From the NCBI RefSeq assembly GCF_902686445.1, contig NC_062221.1, positions 34,178,575 through 34,242,574 of the forward strand: a stretch of DNA of 64,000 nt. The letters are read 5' to 3'. How positions within the stretch are numbered: position 1 is the first letter of the stretch; each line of letters begins with the position of its first letter. Positions 48,098 through 60,560 of the stretch are shown in pieces. This DNA is from Sciurus carolinensis (Eukaryota > Chordata > Mammalia > Rodentia > Sciuridae). The translations under genes and the position numbers were made by a program. The notes beneath the pieces are model-generated. The model was given only the letters and a program-made list of their open reading frames with translations. It searched no databases and was not told the origin of the DNA.

Positions 48098-48530
48098 TGT
48101 TGTGGTTTGGATGTGAGGTGTCCCCCAAAAGCTCACATATGAGACAATGCACGAAGGTTCAGAGGAGAAATCACTGGGTTGTGAGAGTTTTAACACAATC
48201 AATGAATTAATCCCCTATTAGGGATTAACTGAGTGGTAACCCAAGTAGAAGAGTGTGGTTGAAGGAGGTGGGAATTGGGGTGTGGCTATGTGGTATATAT
48301 TTTGTTTCTTGAGAGTGGAGACTCTCTCACTGCTTCCTGGTTATGATGTGAGCCACTTCCCTCTGCCACACTCTTCTGCCATGATACTCCAGCCTCACCT
48401 CCAGCCCTGAGGAATGAGTCAGCCTTTGGTGGACTAAGACCTCTGAAACCATGAGCCCTATGAAAAACTTTCCCTCATTTGTTCTGGTGACGTCCTTTTA
48501 GTTATAGCAGTGAAAAAGCAGACTAAAACA
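48098..48530 (+). repeat. MaLR-type solo LTR with 5-bp duplication
   Basis: 433 bp from TGTTGTGGTTTGGATG to ACTAAAACA, flanked by ATCAC (48093-48097) and ATCAT (48531-48535). Inner blocks: AGGTGTCCCCCAAAAGCTC, TTAATCCCCTATTAGGGATTA, GAGACTCTCTCACTGCTTCC, CTCTTCTGCCATGATACTCC and GACCTCTGAAACCATGAGCC. A 5-bp duplication is as expected for ERVL-MaLR insertion. Confidence 0.88.
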
Positions 48531-49351
48531 ATCATACTCAATGACCTTTCCAGTTCTCCTCCCAGGTCTTTTTTTTTTAATCTCCTCAAGTATCCGCCTT
48601 ATGGAACTATCTCTGATGACCACCTCCCAATAAGACATATGGTACAGCCTACTAACTCACCCCATTAACCTACACCATGCATGAACAGCAGAGATGTCGG
48701 AGTGTTCCACTCCCAGTCATAATAGGACGCCTGGAAATTTCATCTTATTATAAACCCACCAATTGGAACTCCCCTCTGGAGTCTGATTGAGCAATGATGT
48801 GGACCTCAATAAAGGACTCAGTTCACAGGTCCTCTCTCCAGCTCCCCTCTGCTGGTTAAGTGCATTGTCCCTGCAGCCTTCCTGTCATCCCTCATCACCC
48901 CTCTTTTTCCAGAGCCCTGTGAATAATTAAGTATTTGAGTTATTATATGTATCTTTGTTTTGTTGCCTCCTCCATGCCTCATCCAATTGTCACAGCTCCA
49001 CCTAACTTTCTTCAGTAATGTGATTCCTCCGTAGTGCGATTACACTAACAGGACTGAACTGGGCACAGCTCAGACAAAAGCCACAAAAGTGTCTGCCAGT
49101 ATAAAGAAGGTTTCCATGAGAGATACCTTGTCTGTGACTGAGATCAGACCATTAGACCATCCACCATAATAAGAAAGCATCCCATGAAAGCTCTTTGAGA
49201 ACATTGCAGTCATACACCTGAAGTCCTGGCAGGGTAGACAAAGTTTATAGTAATTCTCCAGAGAACTCTCAAGGTGAAATTAGAGAAAAATACAACTGCT
49301 GTATATAATTAAGAAATGCAAAGAGGCATCATGGTTGGGGAGATAATTTTT
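48531..49351. other. Between LTRs; possible further LTR at 48.66-48.96 kb
   Basis: 48660-48960 contains TCAATAAAGGACTCAG (polyadenylation-type) and a CTCTCTCCAGCTCCCCTCTGC-like downstream stretch, LTR-like but without clear ends. 48960-49350 is unassigned and not coding. Confidence 0.4.
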
Positions 49352-49545
49352 TTTAGGGGGGAGTTACCAGGAATTGAATTCAGGGGCATTCAACCACTGA
49401 GCCACATCCCCAACTCTATTTTGCATTTTATGTAGAGGCAGGGTCTCACTGAATTGCTTTTGCTGAGGCTGGCTTGAACTTGCAATCCTCCTGCCTCAGA
49501 CTCTGGAGCCACTGGGATTACAGGTGTGTACCACCAAGAAAAGTG
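49352..49545 (-). repeat. B1-dID SINE
   Basis: Reverse complement of a composite SINE: an ID-like part (ATTGAATTCAGGGGCATTCA, ACTGAGCCACATCCCCAACT) and a 7SL/B1-derived part (GGCTGGCTTGAACTTGCAAT, CCTCCTGCCTCAGACTCTGG, GGGATTACAGGTGTGTACCACC). A T run at the left end is the reversed A-tail. This composite is typical of squirrels and some relatives and is the best lineage marker in the window. Confidence 0.9.
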
Positions 49546-49725
49546 GGAGATCATTTTACTAATAGTTCAACCCATTAGTTGCATGCAGTTAGATCAATTG
49601 CATAATTGCTTCTACATGAAAAATGAAAAGAAGAAAACTACCTTAAAAGTTTGTGAGGTTCACAAATTGTATCAGTAACATGGTAAACACAGTGCCTGGG
49701 ATGTTGAAAATATGCAAAAAGTATA

Positions 49726-50150
49726 TTCTTATGGTTTGGATATGAGGCATCCCCCTAAAAGCTCCTGTTACTTGCAGCATATTTTGAGGTGAAATGTTTA
49801 GATTACCAGAGCTATGACCTAATCGGTGCATCCTAACACTAATGGACTGATTGGGTGGTAACTGTAGGTAGGTGGGATGTGACTGGAGGAAGTGGGTCAC
49901 AGGGGGCCTTCCCTAGAAGGGCGAATCTTTTCTGGTGCCCCTTCTACCTCACTAGGAAGAGCATCAGGGCATCATTCCTCTGCTGGGCCCTTTCCATACA
50001 GTATGCTACCTCATCTTAGCCCCTGACCAATGGAGTCAGTTGTCTGTGGATTGAGACCTCTGAAACCATGAGCTCCCAATAAGTTTCCAGTCCTCTATGT
50101 TGTACTTGTTGGATATTTGGACCACTGCCACTGAAATATGGCAAAAACAG
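49726..50150 (+). repeat. MaLR-type solo LTR with 5-bp duplication
   Basis: 425 bp with GTATA at 49721-49725 and again at 50151-50155. Inner blocks: TATGGTTTGGATATGAGGC, CCCCCTAAAAGCTCCTG, GACTGATTGGGTGGTAACTG, AGGTAGGTGGGATGTGACTG, GAGACCTCTGAAACCATGAG and AAATATGGCAAAAACAG. Close in type to the LTR at 4652 and related to that at 48098, but different enough to be separate insertions. Confidence 0.88.
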
Positions 50151-50550
50151 GTATACACTTATAATTCTAGGACCAATTATTTACTTAATTTTTTACCATC
50201 AACCTACTTTACTACCCTGAAGTAGTAAACATACTATTTCAGGGCATACACTGAATTTATTTAATTTATTAATAAATGAATTAATTAAATTAATAAATTC
50301 GTGTTAATGAAGTTTTCTTTATCTTTAAGAATCACAAAGTAAATAATAAACTTCCATCAACTAATAATAATAACAGATTTTAGAAGCATGGAAACATGAT
50401 GTGAAACATAGAGAAAAGTGAATTCTAATGTGTTTCCAGTTTTCAGTGATTTAATTTTAACTATTTTAAGCCAAAACCACTGATTCTTTTAAGGGTTATA
50501 AACTTATGTCCACATTTGGAATACAGCTAAGTGATGTTTTTCATACTTCT

Positions 50551-51416
50551 AAGACTTGAATGTTTGTGTTTGTGATCCCCTGCTAGTTCATATGTTGAAA
50601 TCCTAAGTGTGATGTTCATTTGTAGGTGGGGCCTTTAGGAAGGAAATAGGGTTAAGATTTAGTCATGAGGGTGGGTTCTTCCTGTGGGATTAGTGCCCTT
50701 ATAAAAAGACTGAGACACAGCCTCTCTCTATTTTCTTTTTGTTCTCCCTGTCTCCATGCCCACACCACATATTCCCCAACTCTTCACATGCACCAAGGAA
50801 GGCAATGAGAATACATAAAAAGTAGATGGCCTTCACCATGAGCCTCACCATGTTGAGAACCTGATTTCAAACTTCCAGCCTTCATCACTACAGGAAATGA
50901 AAGTTTAATGTTTAAGTTCTTCAGTATATGGCACTCTGTTATGGCGGCTGTCTTAGTTTTGTGCTGCTGTAACATAATTCCTGAGGTGGTTTAATTTATA
51001 TACAGCAGAAATTCATTTCTATAGGATTCTAGAAGCTGGGAAGTCCAAAATCAAGGTGCCAACAGATTTAGTGTGTGGTAAGAGGCCATTCTCCACTACC
51101 AAGATGATTCCTTGAACACTGCATCATCCAGAGAAAATACTGGAGAAATACTATTCCTTGCACTGTAGAGGAGTGGAAGGGAGAAAGAGAAGAGGGAGGC
51201 AGAGAGAGAGGGTGAGGGAAAGATAAGAGCTGAACTTGTCCTCTTGTAGGGTAACACCTTCATAAGGCATTAGTCCATTCATTAGGACAGAACTCAGGAC
51301 TAAAAGACCTCCCACTAGGCCCCATATCCTAATTCTGCTGCATTATGGATCAAGTTACAGGAACTTTGGGGATCATACTTAAACCACATAGCAACAGCCG
51401 AAATAGACTGAAATAC
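50551..51416 (+). repeat. MLT1-type LTR, interrupted near its 3' end
   Basis: Blocks: GTGATCCCCTGCTAGTTCAT, GGTGGGGCCTTTAGGAAGG, AGGGTGGGTTCTTCCTGTGG, CCCTTATAAAAAGACTGAGA, AACTTCCAGCCTTCATCAC and TTATGGCGGC (ends 50948). The expected last block, GCCGAAATAGACTG, lies at 51397-51410 after a 448-bp opposite-strand LTR. The two pieces join collinearly, so the second LTR inserted here. Confidence 0.82.
50949..51396 (-). repeat. Antisense MLT1-type LTR nested in another LTR
   Basis: Starts TGTCTTAGTTTTGTGCTGC and ends CCACATAGCAACA, as a reversed LTR should. Blocks: AATTCATTTCTATAGGATTC, AGAAGCTGGGAAGTCCAAA, GGTGCCAACAGATTTAGTG, a purine tract (51168-51230) and CCCACTAGGCCCCATATCC. Flanks GCGGC and ACAGC could be a degraded 5-bp duplication. 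Confidence 0.8.
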
Positions 51417-52079
51417 ATATACTATTTTCAATCTGCCTGATACTATGCCAATTGTGTACTTTAACTACTGGGAAATTGAATTTGACAAACTCTTTATTAA
51501 AATATTCTCTATTACTTTGCTTTTAATCAACATAAACTGAAGGATCAATGTAGTAATAGAAAATGAAAAATAATACACATACTTTTCCTGAGATGTCACA
51601 ATTATAAGTAGGATATTCTCATGGCTATGACACAGCAAGTACAACAAAGAGGTGATTTTGTTTTTCAATAAAGTTTTAATATATGCAATTTAAAACCATA
51701 GTTTCTTCATTTTTCACAGTGCTTTCCATTTGAAAACACTTTTAGCCTTTCCCTTTTCAGGACCCTGAACAACCAAGCCACATCTTACTGTGAACAAATT
51801 AGTTTTGACACCCTGAGACATTTAATTATTTGCAACAGTGAGTCAGATGAAGGTGAAGTTGAGAGAAACTTGTCAAGCTCTAGGAAGATATATACATGCT
51901 AAAAATGTCATTGTGATATTTTAGCTCTAAAAATCCAATTAATAGCACAATAGAGGTACACAAACAATGACACACATTTCTAGAAAGTAAATATGTTACA
52001 AATTACATAGGAATGTAAACCTTAGCAGTTACTAATAGTTTTCACATCCTTCTATTCAGAAGTCTTTTTGGGGGCTACA

Positions 52080-52205
52080 GAAAATTTCAGAGATGGAAAT
52101 AAGTGTAAAGTTCATTTATACAGTCATTCATTTTACAGTCGAGGGGACTGAAGTGCAGAGAGGTTAAGTGATTTGCCAAGGTCACTTTCCATTCACTCAG
52201 AGAGA
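52080..52205 (+). repeat. MIR SINE fragment
   Basis: ATTTTACAGTCGAGGGGACTG, AAGTGCAGAGAGGTTAAGTG and ATTTGCCAAGGTCACTTTCC match the MIR order (ACAGATGAGGAAACTGAG, AGGTTAAGTAACTTGC, CAAGGTCAC). Confidence 0.7.
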
Positions 52206-52719
52206 AAATAAAAATCTAGTTTTTTTTTAATTTGCCCAATATTATTTTATTAATTTCATTGTTTCATTTGCCAAAAACAGCAGTTTATGAACACCCAAAG
52301 CTTGTTGTGGATTGCTAACATTTAATGAGAAAACAATCTCAAACAATGTTATAACTAAAAGTATTTTGATTTTTGATGAACAGATCTTTTGATGATTAAT
52401 CACATACAAAATTCTGCTCAAAGTTTACTCAGCATTTCTTTAAGATATATTGATATTTTATTATTGTTCTGATGACACAGAATCGTGTGATTTGTTTTCT
52501 GTAGAATTATTTTAATTAATTTCTATTAATCAATTTGTCATTTACTTGATTGAAAACTTCTTTGTTCACAAATTTTATTTGTTTCTCTTGAATAAAAATA
52601 GGGAAAATTGTTAGCACATTATGCAGCCAGGGAAAATAGTCAACACATTATACAAAGATAAGAGTACTCATTTTTTCAAAGACAATAATTAGCAGCAAAT
52701 ACCTCAAAACAATAATTGA

Positions 52720-52815
52720 CATTCACAAACTACTTTTCCTTGAAACATCTAAAAGTAATTTGCAGAAATGACTTAATTATCCTCTCAGCAACTCCCCGAA
52801 ATAGCTATTGTATGG
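52720..52815 (+). repeat. MIR-like fragment
   Basis: ACTTAATTATCCTCTCAGCAACTC followed by GAAATAGCTATTGTATGG resembles the centre of MIR (TTTAATCCTCACAACAACCC, GAGGTAGGTA). Short. Confidence 0.4.
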
Positions 52816-53289
52816 TAATTACAATGTACTATATTAACAGCATTAATGGAAAGAATTAGTGCAGAAAATTCATACAGATTTATGCATGTACAAAGAAAGC
52901 TGGTGTGTGCAGATAGGCATCCTTGCACATACAGTGACACACATAATGTTTTTGCTAAGGTAAACCAATAACTAAGGTTAAGTTTTGTTTGTACTTTTTC
53001 TCTTCATTAGCTTAGTTTTCTTCTTGGATTGTTTTAAACATGTTCACATTTTTTTTCTGTTCTTGTTTTCTGTCTCAAATAAAAAAATGAACCAGAAAAT
53101 GAGATGAAATTATATTCTCTGTGTATATCCCAAAAATATTTGAAATGTGTGGAAAATATTTATTTTCTTTAACAACAACCATGATAATGAAGACAACAAA
53201 ATATTCTTATTTGCTTTTTTATACTATCCAGAGGTGCTAGGGTTAAATAACATGTTAAGTGATTTACAACTAGTTGGTTTCCCTTTATT

Positions 53290-53870
53290 TCCAAAGACCT
53301 TCATTAAAGTACAATTGACATGTGTTTCTGTGTATTTTGAAACAGATGTATCTAGAATGCATTTGTGGCTTTAACCAATGTATGAACTGTGGAACTATCA
53401 ACATAATCAAGAAAGCAAGTATATTTGTCATCCAAAAACTTCCTTCATGTTCTTCTACTCTCAAATAATTTGATAATGAAAGAAGCAAGACAGTTAGAAA
53501 AGATATAAAATTTGTGTGGTTCAATCATAAGCCTGAAGAAAACACAAACTAATCTAAAACCACATAAAGAACATAAAATTATGAGATCAATCCATTTTAT
53601 TATGTTAACCAATATTTTAATTCACAACTAACATTTCATTATATAGATGGACATTGAGGTTGTTGCCACCCACATTTTGGCTAATCAATAACCCGTATAC
53701 AGATATTTGTATGAACATATATTAATTTCTCTTGAGCATATGTCAAGAAATAAAATAACTGAATCCTACCACAGGTTATGTTTAGATACAAAACAGTTTC
53801 CAGAAGGGACTGTACAATTTTGTATTCCTACAACCAGCAAACTACTATGTAGAGAATTTGCAACCCAGAA
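53290..53870 (-). mobile_element. Old antisense L1 3'UTR/ORF2 end
   Basis: AAGTACAATTGACATGTG, AACTGTGGAACTATCAACATAATC (53385), AACATTTCATTATATAGATGG (53630), a GAGGTTGTTGCCACCCACAT block, ATTTCTCTTGAGCATATG (53725) and AACAGTTTCCAGAAGGGAC. The order is that of an antisense old L1, with unmatched sequence at 53460-53600. Confidence 0.7.
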
Positions 53871-54489
53871 GGAATGTTATTATTAAATGGTCTTATTGAA
53901 GGTAAAAAGCAAACAAGTTTGTAATCCCAAAGTATTATATAGTGGGACCTTTTAATTAAGGTTCTCCTAATTGTTTAATTGATAACTATAATTGAAAATA
54001 TAATCACACAATCTAGCAATGAAAAGAAATATATTGTTTGTAGCATTATTCCCAATGTTACAGTTTTAACAGCTTAATTACTTCAGACTCCAAGAGGTGA
54101 GTTCCACATTTCATGAATTTAGAACTGTTTTTCTATTCTATGGAAGGAGTTAGGGTATATGTTTTGGGTTGGAGGTGTATCTTAATCACAGGGCACTTTC
54201 CTAGGAAGCATGAGGTGGTGTTTTCCATCTCATTGTTGTCAACAAAAATAAAGAGTCTTGTGTGAACAGCAAGAGGCTAAATGTAGTTTGGAGAAAGGAT
54301 AGATGAAAGTAAAAATGGAATGGATAGGAAAAGGCCCTCAATGATTTCATTTTGAATTAGAATCATATACATTATATGTAAATAACTATTAGAATTATTT
54401 ATATTATTCTAAAACATTTATTAGGATATACATATAATATTTGCAATGTCTAATATTTATAATATATATGTATAATATTTCTTAGAGCT
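53871..54489. other. AT-rich, nothing identified
   Basis: No frames or families seen. Confidence 0.5.
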
Positions 54490-54800
54490 AGATTGAAGTA
54501 GCAACTCCTTCTCAAGATGTTTCTTTTTATCTCTGTTAATAGCTGCAACTTGCTAGTTTATGCTTCTGTAATCATGCTTGCTCAGCAGCTGCAGCAGGAA
54601 CCAGAACTGCTTGGAGAAAAGGGGAGGGATCAAGTCCACCTGCCTGAGAAACCTAGAAGTCTGCACTGTATAAAAGATACTGAGAACAAGGGGCTATGCT
54701 CAGCTTTTGAAGAAGACTCCCCTGAGCCCACACTGGTGCTGAATAAACCCTGCTCTTCTGCTCCTCCAGTGCTGTTTGTCTCTTTCCATTGCCATAATTT
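54490..54800 (+). repeat. Candidate endogenous-retrovirus LTR (partial)
   Basis: TATA-type element CTGTATAAAAGATACTG (54667-54683), a possible transcript start region, AATAAA near 54742, then CCTGCTCTTCTGCTCCTCC and GTGCTGTTTGTCTC, which is the usual R-U5 layout. The upstream part (GCTTGCTCAGCAGCTGCAGC) may be U3. The 109-codon plus frame over it (54517-54846) is probably incidental. The 5' limit is unclear and there is no internal region. Confidence 0.5.
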
Positions 54801-57800
54801 TCCATGTCTACATACAAATAAGATAAGCATATCTATATACAAATAAGGCAGAATTTATTAGAGCTATTTTGCTGCATGTGGTTTCTTGACTTTCTAAATT
54901 AAAAATTCCTACCTGAAACTGTTATCATGACAATCATTAAGGTTTGGGTAAATAATGCATCCTATAGATACACGGTTTAAAAATGTAAACATAGTAATGA
55001 GAGTCTAATGATTATTTTGTAAAAACAACCTCAAAATAGAGTTGGTAATAAAAATGCCAAGTGATTCTTATGGTTTTGGCAAGAATGTGTTGAATCTGCT
55101 TTTAAATCCTAAAATATGTAGGATTAAAAAATATTCCAGTATTTTTGGTTCTTAATCATTCAATTTAGCATTGACTTAATGGTATAGTACAAATTTAGTA
55201 TACTGTTTCCACTTTGTGATTGACCCCTAGAAGCTGAAAGAAGGGAAAGGCAGATGAGAATTTAATGATCAGGTAAAAGAACCAAAACATGCAAGACTAC
55301 TGTATACTATGGAAAAAAATGGTCTTATTAATGGTATCAATCTAAAGAATTAGACTAACAAAAGAGACATCAGAGTAGGATAAAATTTTGCCCTATCTAC
55401 CTACATGACCGGTGGCAGATACCTTAACCCTTTCAATTTCTATGAAAAATAAATGGTAAGCATTTGTAGAAAAATTCTCGTTAGGTAGACTCTGAATTTA
55501 TTTCCTTCCTACATGATATCAGGATATTTAAAATAATCTTATTCAGGATCTTTAATAAATTTATGTACATGTCCTTTTTCTGCAACAAACATTTCAAACA
55601 TTTGCATTAGAAAAATTATATCTGTTATTATTTTAAATTTTAAAACATTTTTTAAATGCAAATAATCTGTAAATAATAATCATTTGAGATTTTTAATGTC
55701 ACTGATTTTTTTTACTGAGAGAATATAGGGCTTATTTATTTGTTTCTTTTTCCTTTATCCAATAAAATTATGGATTGTCTTTCTCATTCAGAAGTGATAA
55801 CAAGCAGAATGAAATCAAGAGATAAAACTGAGGCATAATGAATGCTGATTATATATTAGAGAAAATAATAACTATGCCTGATACAGTAAGTGGGATTGTT
55901 TGAAAAACAATTCACAGAGAATAAACATTTTATGTTGCACTTTCATGGGCAATGAAGAAAGAAGGAAGATGAAAAGAAAGAGATCAAACTGAAGAAAAAC
56001 AAGATAAACAATATGCAATTAAATATCTCAAGCATCAAAATTTGTAGAAAGAACAAGGGATACATCTAATATTTCATAAGTCCCATAGCAGATATGTAGA
56101 ACATATACTTCATTGAGTTATTGGACCAGATTCTTCATTCTTTCCATATTCATGCAACTCTGCTCTTTGTCTTTGGACTGTTAAATGTGGATTCTTTCAT
56201 CCAAGAAAAACTAACAGATTTTATGAAGATGAAGGCTTAAAATGGGCTTGTACAACTGAATTTTCCTTTAATCAATTTTGATATTGCCACAATAAGATGT
56301 CTATACCATCCAACTGAAACATAGAGTATTGAAGGCAATAGAACTGATTTGAAATATTTAATTACAGATAAACTCGTCAAACTTAACAATTTCTAGTTAA
56401 ACTAGATACAGAATGTGGGGGTAGTTAATTTTAAATTAGTATTTTTGCTATAGTGGACTGATAAAGAAGAAGAAAGTGGAAATTGCTAACTGCATTCAGA
56501 ATTTGAAGGCACATTTATTTTGAATTCTTTTATTCTACAAGTAACTACTCACTTTTGGATTTTATATGCATTCACATGTTAAAATAAATGATATATCAAC
56601 TTTATACTACAAATTGGTTTCAGAATCAGTGTTTAGCAGACTGCATTGCATAGGTACTTCAAAATAATTTCTGATATGACTGAACTTGTGTATTTTTGGT
56701 CACTGATCAATGATTATAAAATATTATTTCTTAACTTTATTTCTGATTAAAATAAAAACATATATGCCAAGAAGGTAGCCTTTCTGTTGAATTGTTGTTA
56801 CACCTACATATTTACTTTCAGAGTTTGGTAGAATATATCTCTCATACTAATAAGATTCATGAAGCACATGGTAGAGTCTAAGAGGAAACTAGGAATCATA
56901 AAAATGCTGTTATCATAATATCTTCTTAACTATTTGATTGTGATAACATAGTTCAATATTTTAAAAACTTAAATGTAAGAAAGAGAGGGTCACTTTTGTT
57001 ACATAACTTTAACTAAATATAAAAATCATAGTGATGACAGAATTGAAAGTTGATTTGTCATGTTTATACAAGATATTGAAGCAAAATGAAGATAATTATA
57101 GATATCCCAATGTGACACATTGTGAAGTGTACTTCCCCCAAATGTTTTCCTTCATATATTTATCCTTCAAATCCTATATAAAGCAAATTGAGAATTAAGA
57201 AATTCTCCATCCTTTAGCAAAGTCTTATCACCTACCTGAGAAATGCAGTTATAGGGACACGTAATTTTCTCACCAGATTTTCCCTTTAATTATCTACAAA
57301 AAAGATTAGTATGAATATTTTTATTGACTGTATTTTTACATTAAGCAAATTACCTCTGTAAAATTGCATGAAAACTTTCTTCAAGGATTGGTTTGGTATA
57401 TAGTTGGTTTAAATTTGAAATTAGAAAGGTCTTCTAATATAAGTGATAATATTTTGCTATCAGACTCTGATTCACCATAAATCAGAAAAAAATTAAAATA
57501 ATTCTACATTACATAAACCATTTTTTAAATTTGTAACTTATTGTATTTTATTTTGCAGTTCTAGGGGTAAAATACAGGGTTTCCTTTATCAGAGGCAAGC
57601 TTTCTACTAGAGATAACACCACAGGTGTTGATTCCTTTTAGAGACACCATAATTTATGAAGTAATTAGTAAATAACCACAAAACTACATGCTTATTATTT
57701 TAATTTCCCTATTATATCTAAATTTCTAGAATCATAATTAAGTCCAAAAATAATTTACAGCACTATTTCTATAGGTTTGGTCATTTTTTCTTGAAAATAA

Positions 57801-60000
57801 TGTTGGGATAAATTTTGCTGTTTGCTGCATGCATATGAATATATGAATTAGAAATGTTGGTTGCCAATGATGCAATTTATATTTTCAGTCACAACTAGTA
57901 AAATAAGTGCCTTTCACTGCCTACTGATATATGAGATAGATTGATTACATGTCTTAAAAATTATCAATTAACTATTTTTAAAAAATATTTTATCATCTTG
58001 TACTTGAAGTAAATGAGTGTTAGAAAATGCATATCCAATTATCTCTTTCCATTGCTATGGCAGATGTCTGATTTGGTATTAAATTAATTACAAAATGTCT
58101 TTGCTTTCTGACAGTTGGATATTTTAGACTTCAAAGGCAAATAGATTTTGAAGTAGTATAATAACAAGCTTAAAAGTGTGAAGTGCAGCAGAGCTGAAAA
58201 GTGAAAACTCAACAGGCTAAGCTGGTAATATCTTCCAGAAGAGTTAATCAATCATCATGTGACAACAGTAAAAAATGCAAATCTTGCATAGTGCAAATAA
58301 AATTTTCCATAAATCAAAATTTTATTTTATATAACATTAATAGAATTTAATTTCCAGATGGCCAATTATTAAACAAACTGATTTACAAGTAGATTTATTA
58401 TATTTTTTAATAGTGTCCTAGAAGGTCATTATATTTCAGGGCAATTTTGGGTTGTAATTACCAGAAAACTTATAAAGATTTCATATTTTAAAAGTTTATA
58501 ATTTATCATATTATAAATGATAAACTGGATGCATTTATAATCCTGCTATTTCTAAACTCTCTCTGATTTACTGTCAGTAGAAAATATTAAAATTCACTCA
58601 TGAACTTTTATTAGATGTAAAACAGGCATAGAATGACAATTACAATCTATTACTTTCCACAAATATTAAAATAAACTCATCTACATGTTTTGTTGAAGCT
58701 CAACTATAATCTTATTTTGAGTAATTTGATTATTTGTTGATTACCATGAAAGCTAAAGGACCAAAAACTAGGAAATTACTTTCTGTGTTCATAAATACAA
58801 CATATTACAATATAAGAATAATTAACCACAGTTTTTTTAAAAAAACAACTGTTTTTCTCTTAAATAGCTTTTGAAAACATTTTTCATAGAAACTTGTATT
58901 TATTTCATTTTGTGTGTCTTCTACCAGAAGATTATGAGACTTTGAAAAAAATTGAAAAAATCAATTGTTTTTATATTGACATATATTGATTTTTTAATCA
59001 GCATATACTTAAAGGTATATTTTTGTAAAAAATTGTTTATTTTCTAAATATAAATATTTATGTAAGAATTAATTCTCTATAACACTTTCATAATTATTTT
59101 AATTATACATTTGGTATGTTTCTTAATGCTTGTGTTTACACCTTCATTTTTCAAGTTTCTCTCTCTCTGATTCCTTTAACACCTAACCCATCACTTTTTA
59201 CAGCATAGATGTTTAATGTAACCTTCTTTAATATAAATACATTATAAAGGAAATTATTTACTTATAAATGTTTATAAATTTATAAATATTATATAAACTT
59301 TAAATAATGAACAAAAAAGTTCATTATTTATAGGTTTAAATGCACTGTGGATACTACAAGTAAAATTTATGTACCTAAATGAATAAACAATTTTTATAAT
59401 ACCCTTAATTTCTGGCACACTTAGGAAGATTCACTTCTTGCTATTATAATTATTAAATAATTAAATTATTATTCTAGTATGGAAAGTATCACACAAATGG
59501 CAATAAAGACTTTTGTATTACAAAATGAAATATTGACCTATCATATAATTATTATTTAAATTTTATATTTACTACAAATAGAATATAGAGTCAGCTAACC
59601 TAAGACACAATTATTTTATGAAATTGTCCTTATATTTTATAACTGATTATATTGCTTCTATCTGTAAAAACTGACATAAACTTATGTAAATAAATATAAC
59701 ATAAATTCTAAAATCATTTTAGGCCAAAAGATAAGGTTCAATATAGTCTGACATTTTTATGCCATACAATTTGAATGTAAAATAGTTTCCCATTTGCAAG
59801 CTAAACACATCACAAACTATACACTCTAAGATAGGAGCAAAAGTAGAATAAGCACTTGTAGGAAAAAATGGAGTTAATCAAATTTGTGAAAATGAACAAA
59901 AACCGACTGTGTTTTGAATAGGCTATTTTGAATTTATTAATTGTCAAGAGACAGAAATTAAAAGGAGAGCTATAGACTCTGGGAAAGAATACCTTTCTCT

Positions 60001-60002
<2 letters not shown>
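54801..60002. other. Long AT-rich stretch, nothing identified
   Basis: 5.2 kb without a frame over 60 codons. No transposon recognised. An exact 12-bp hairpin lies at 59301-59330, and a weaker one (TTTATCAT/ATGATAAA) near 58502-58524. Hidden old repeats are likely. Confidence 0.55.
59301..59330. repeat. 12-bp perfect inverted repeat
   Basis: TAAATAATGAAC (59301-59312), loop of six A, then GTTCATTATTTA (59319-59330). Not followed by a T run, so not terminator-like. Confidence 0.85.

Positions 60003-60036
<34 letters not shown>
60003..60036. repeat. (GT)n microsatellite
   Basis: About 14-16 GT units, then ATGTGTACATAC. It gives the His/Thr run in an incidental minus frame. Confidence 0.95.
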
Positions 60037-60039
<3 letters not shown>

Positions 60040-60059
60040 CATACATATATGTGATATAA

Positions 60060-60560
60060 TACTGTAATTCAGCTTGTAGATATGTCCCCAAATGAATTGA
60101 AAACAGAGACTCAAACATATCAGTGTATGCCATTACAGCATTATTTATAATAACTTATCGTGGAAATAATTCAAGGAATCATCAACAGATGAATGGTTAT
60201 TCAAAATGCAGTATAATATAATGGAATAGATTTGACCATACAAAGACATAAAGTTTTCATATACATTATAGCAATGATGACTTGAAAATTCTGCATTAAA
60301 TAATGTAAGATAAATGCAAAAGGACATGGAATATTGTATGATTCCATTTATGTGAGTTGTTTGGAATAATCAAATAGGTAAAGACAGAAATTATACTACA
60401 GGATACCTAGAGGAAGAGTAGGGGAGAGAAAAAAATTAGGATTTATAATTTAGTGGGTATACAGCCTCCATTTGGGGGATGTGAATTTAGGAATTAATGA
60501 CAACCATTATGCAATTTTGTCAATGTAATTAAAACCACTGTTGCTCAAGATTTCTAATTT
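60060..60560 (+). mobile_element. Old L1 3'-end fragment
   Basis: ATTACAGCATTATTTATAAT, ATCAACAGATGAATGGTTAT (60180), ATATAATGGAATAGATTTGACC, GGAATATTGTATGATTCCAT (60329), GTGAGTTGTTTGGAATAATC and a TTTAGTGGGTATACAGCC block fit an old plus-strand L1 ORF2 end and 3'UTR. The 5' side merges with the microsatellite. Confidence 0.75.

Larger units (their letters stand above)
51417..53289. other. AT-rich with MIR scraps
   Basis: Mostly unassigned. MIR-like blocks appear at 52080-52205 and 52720-52815 (separate entries). No frame worth naming. Confidence 0.5.

Noticed and set aside
48098..50150. The two MaLR LTRs as the ends of one provirus
   Set aside because: Each has its own 5-bp duplication, the two LTRs are clearly different, and no gag or pol lies between them.
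54517..54846. 109-codon plus frame as a small protein gene
   Set aside because: It spans a TATA-type element and a polyadenylation signal in a candidate LTR, so an LTR explains it better.
59810..60133. 107-codon minus frame with a His/Thr run
   Set aside because: The run is the (GT)n microsatellite and the rest overlaps an old L1 3' end.
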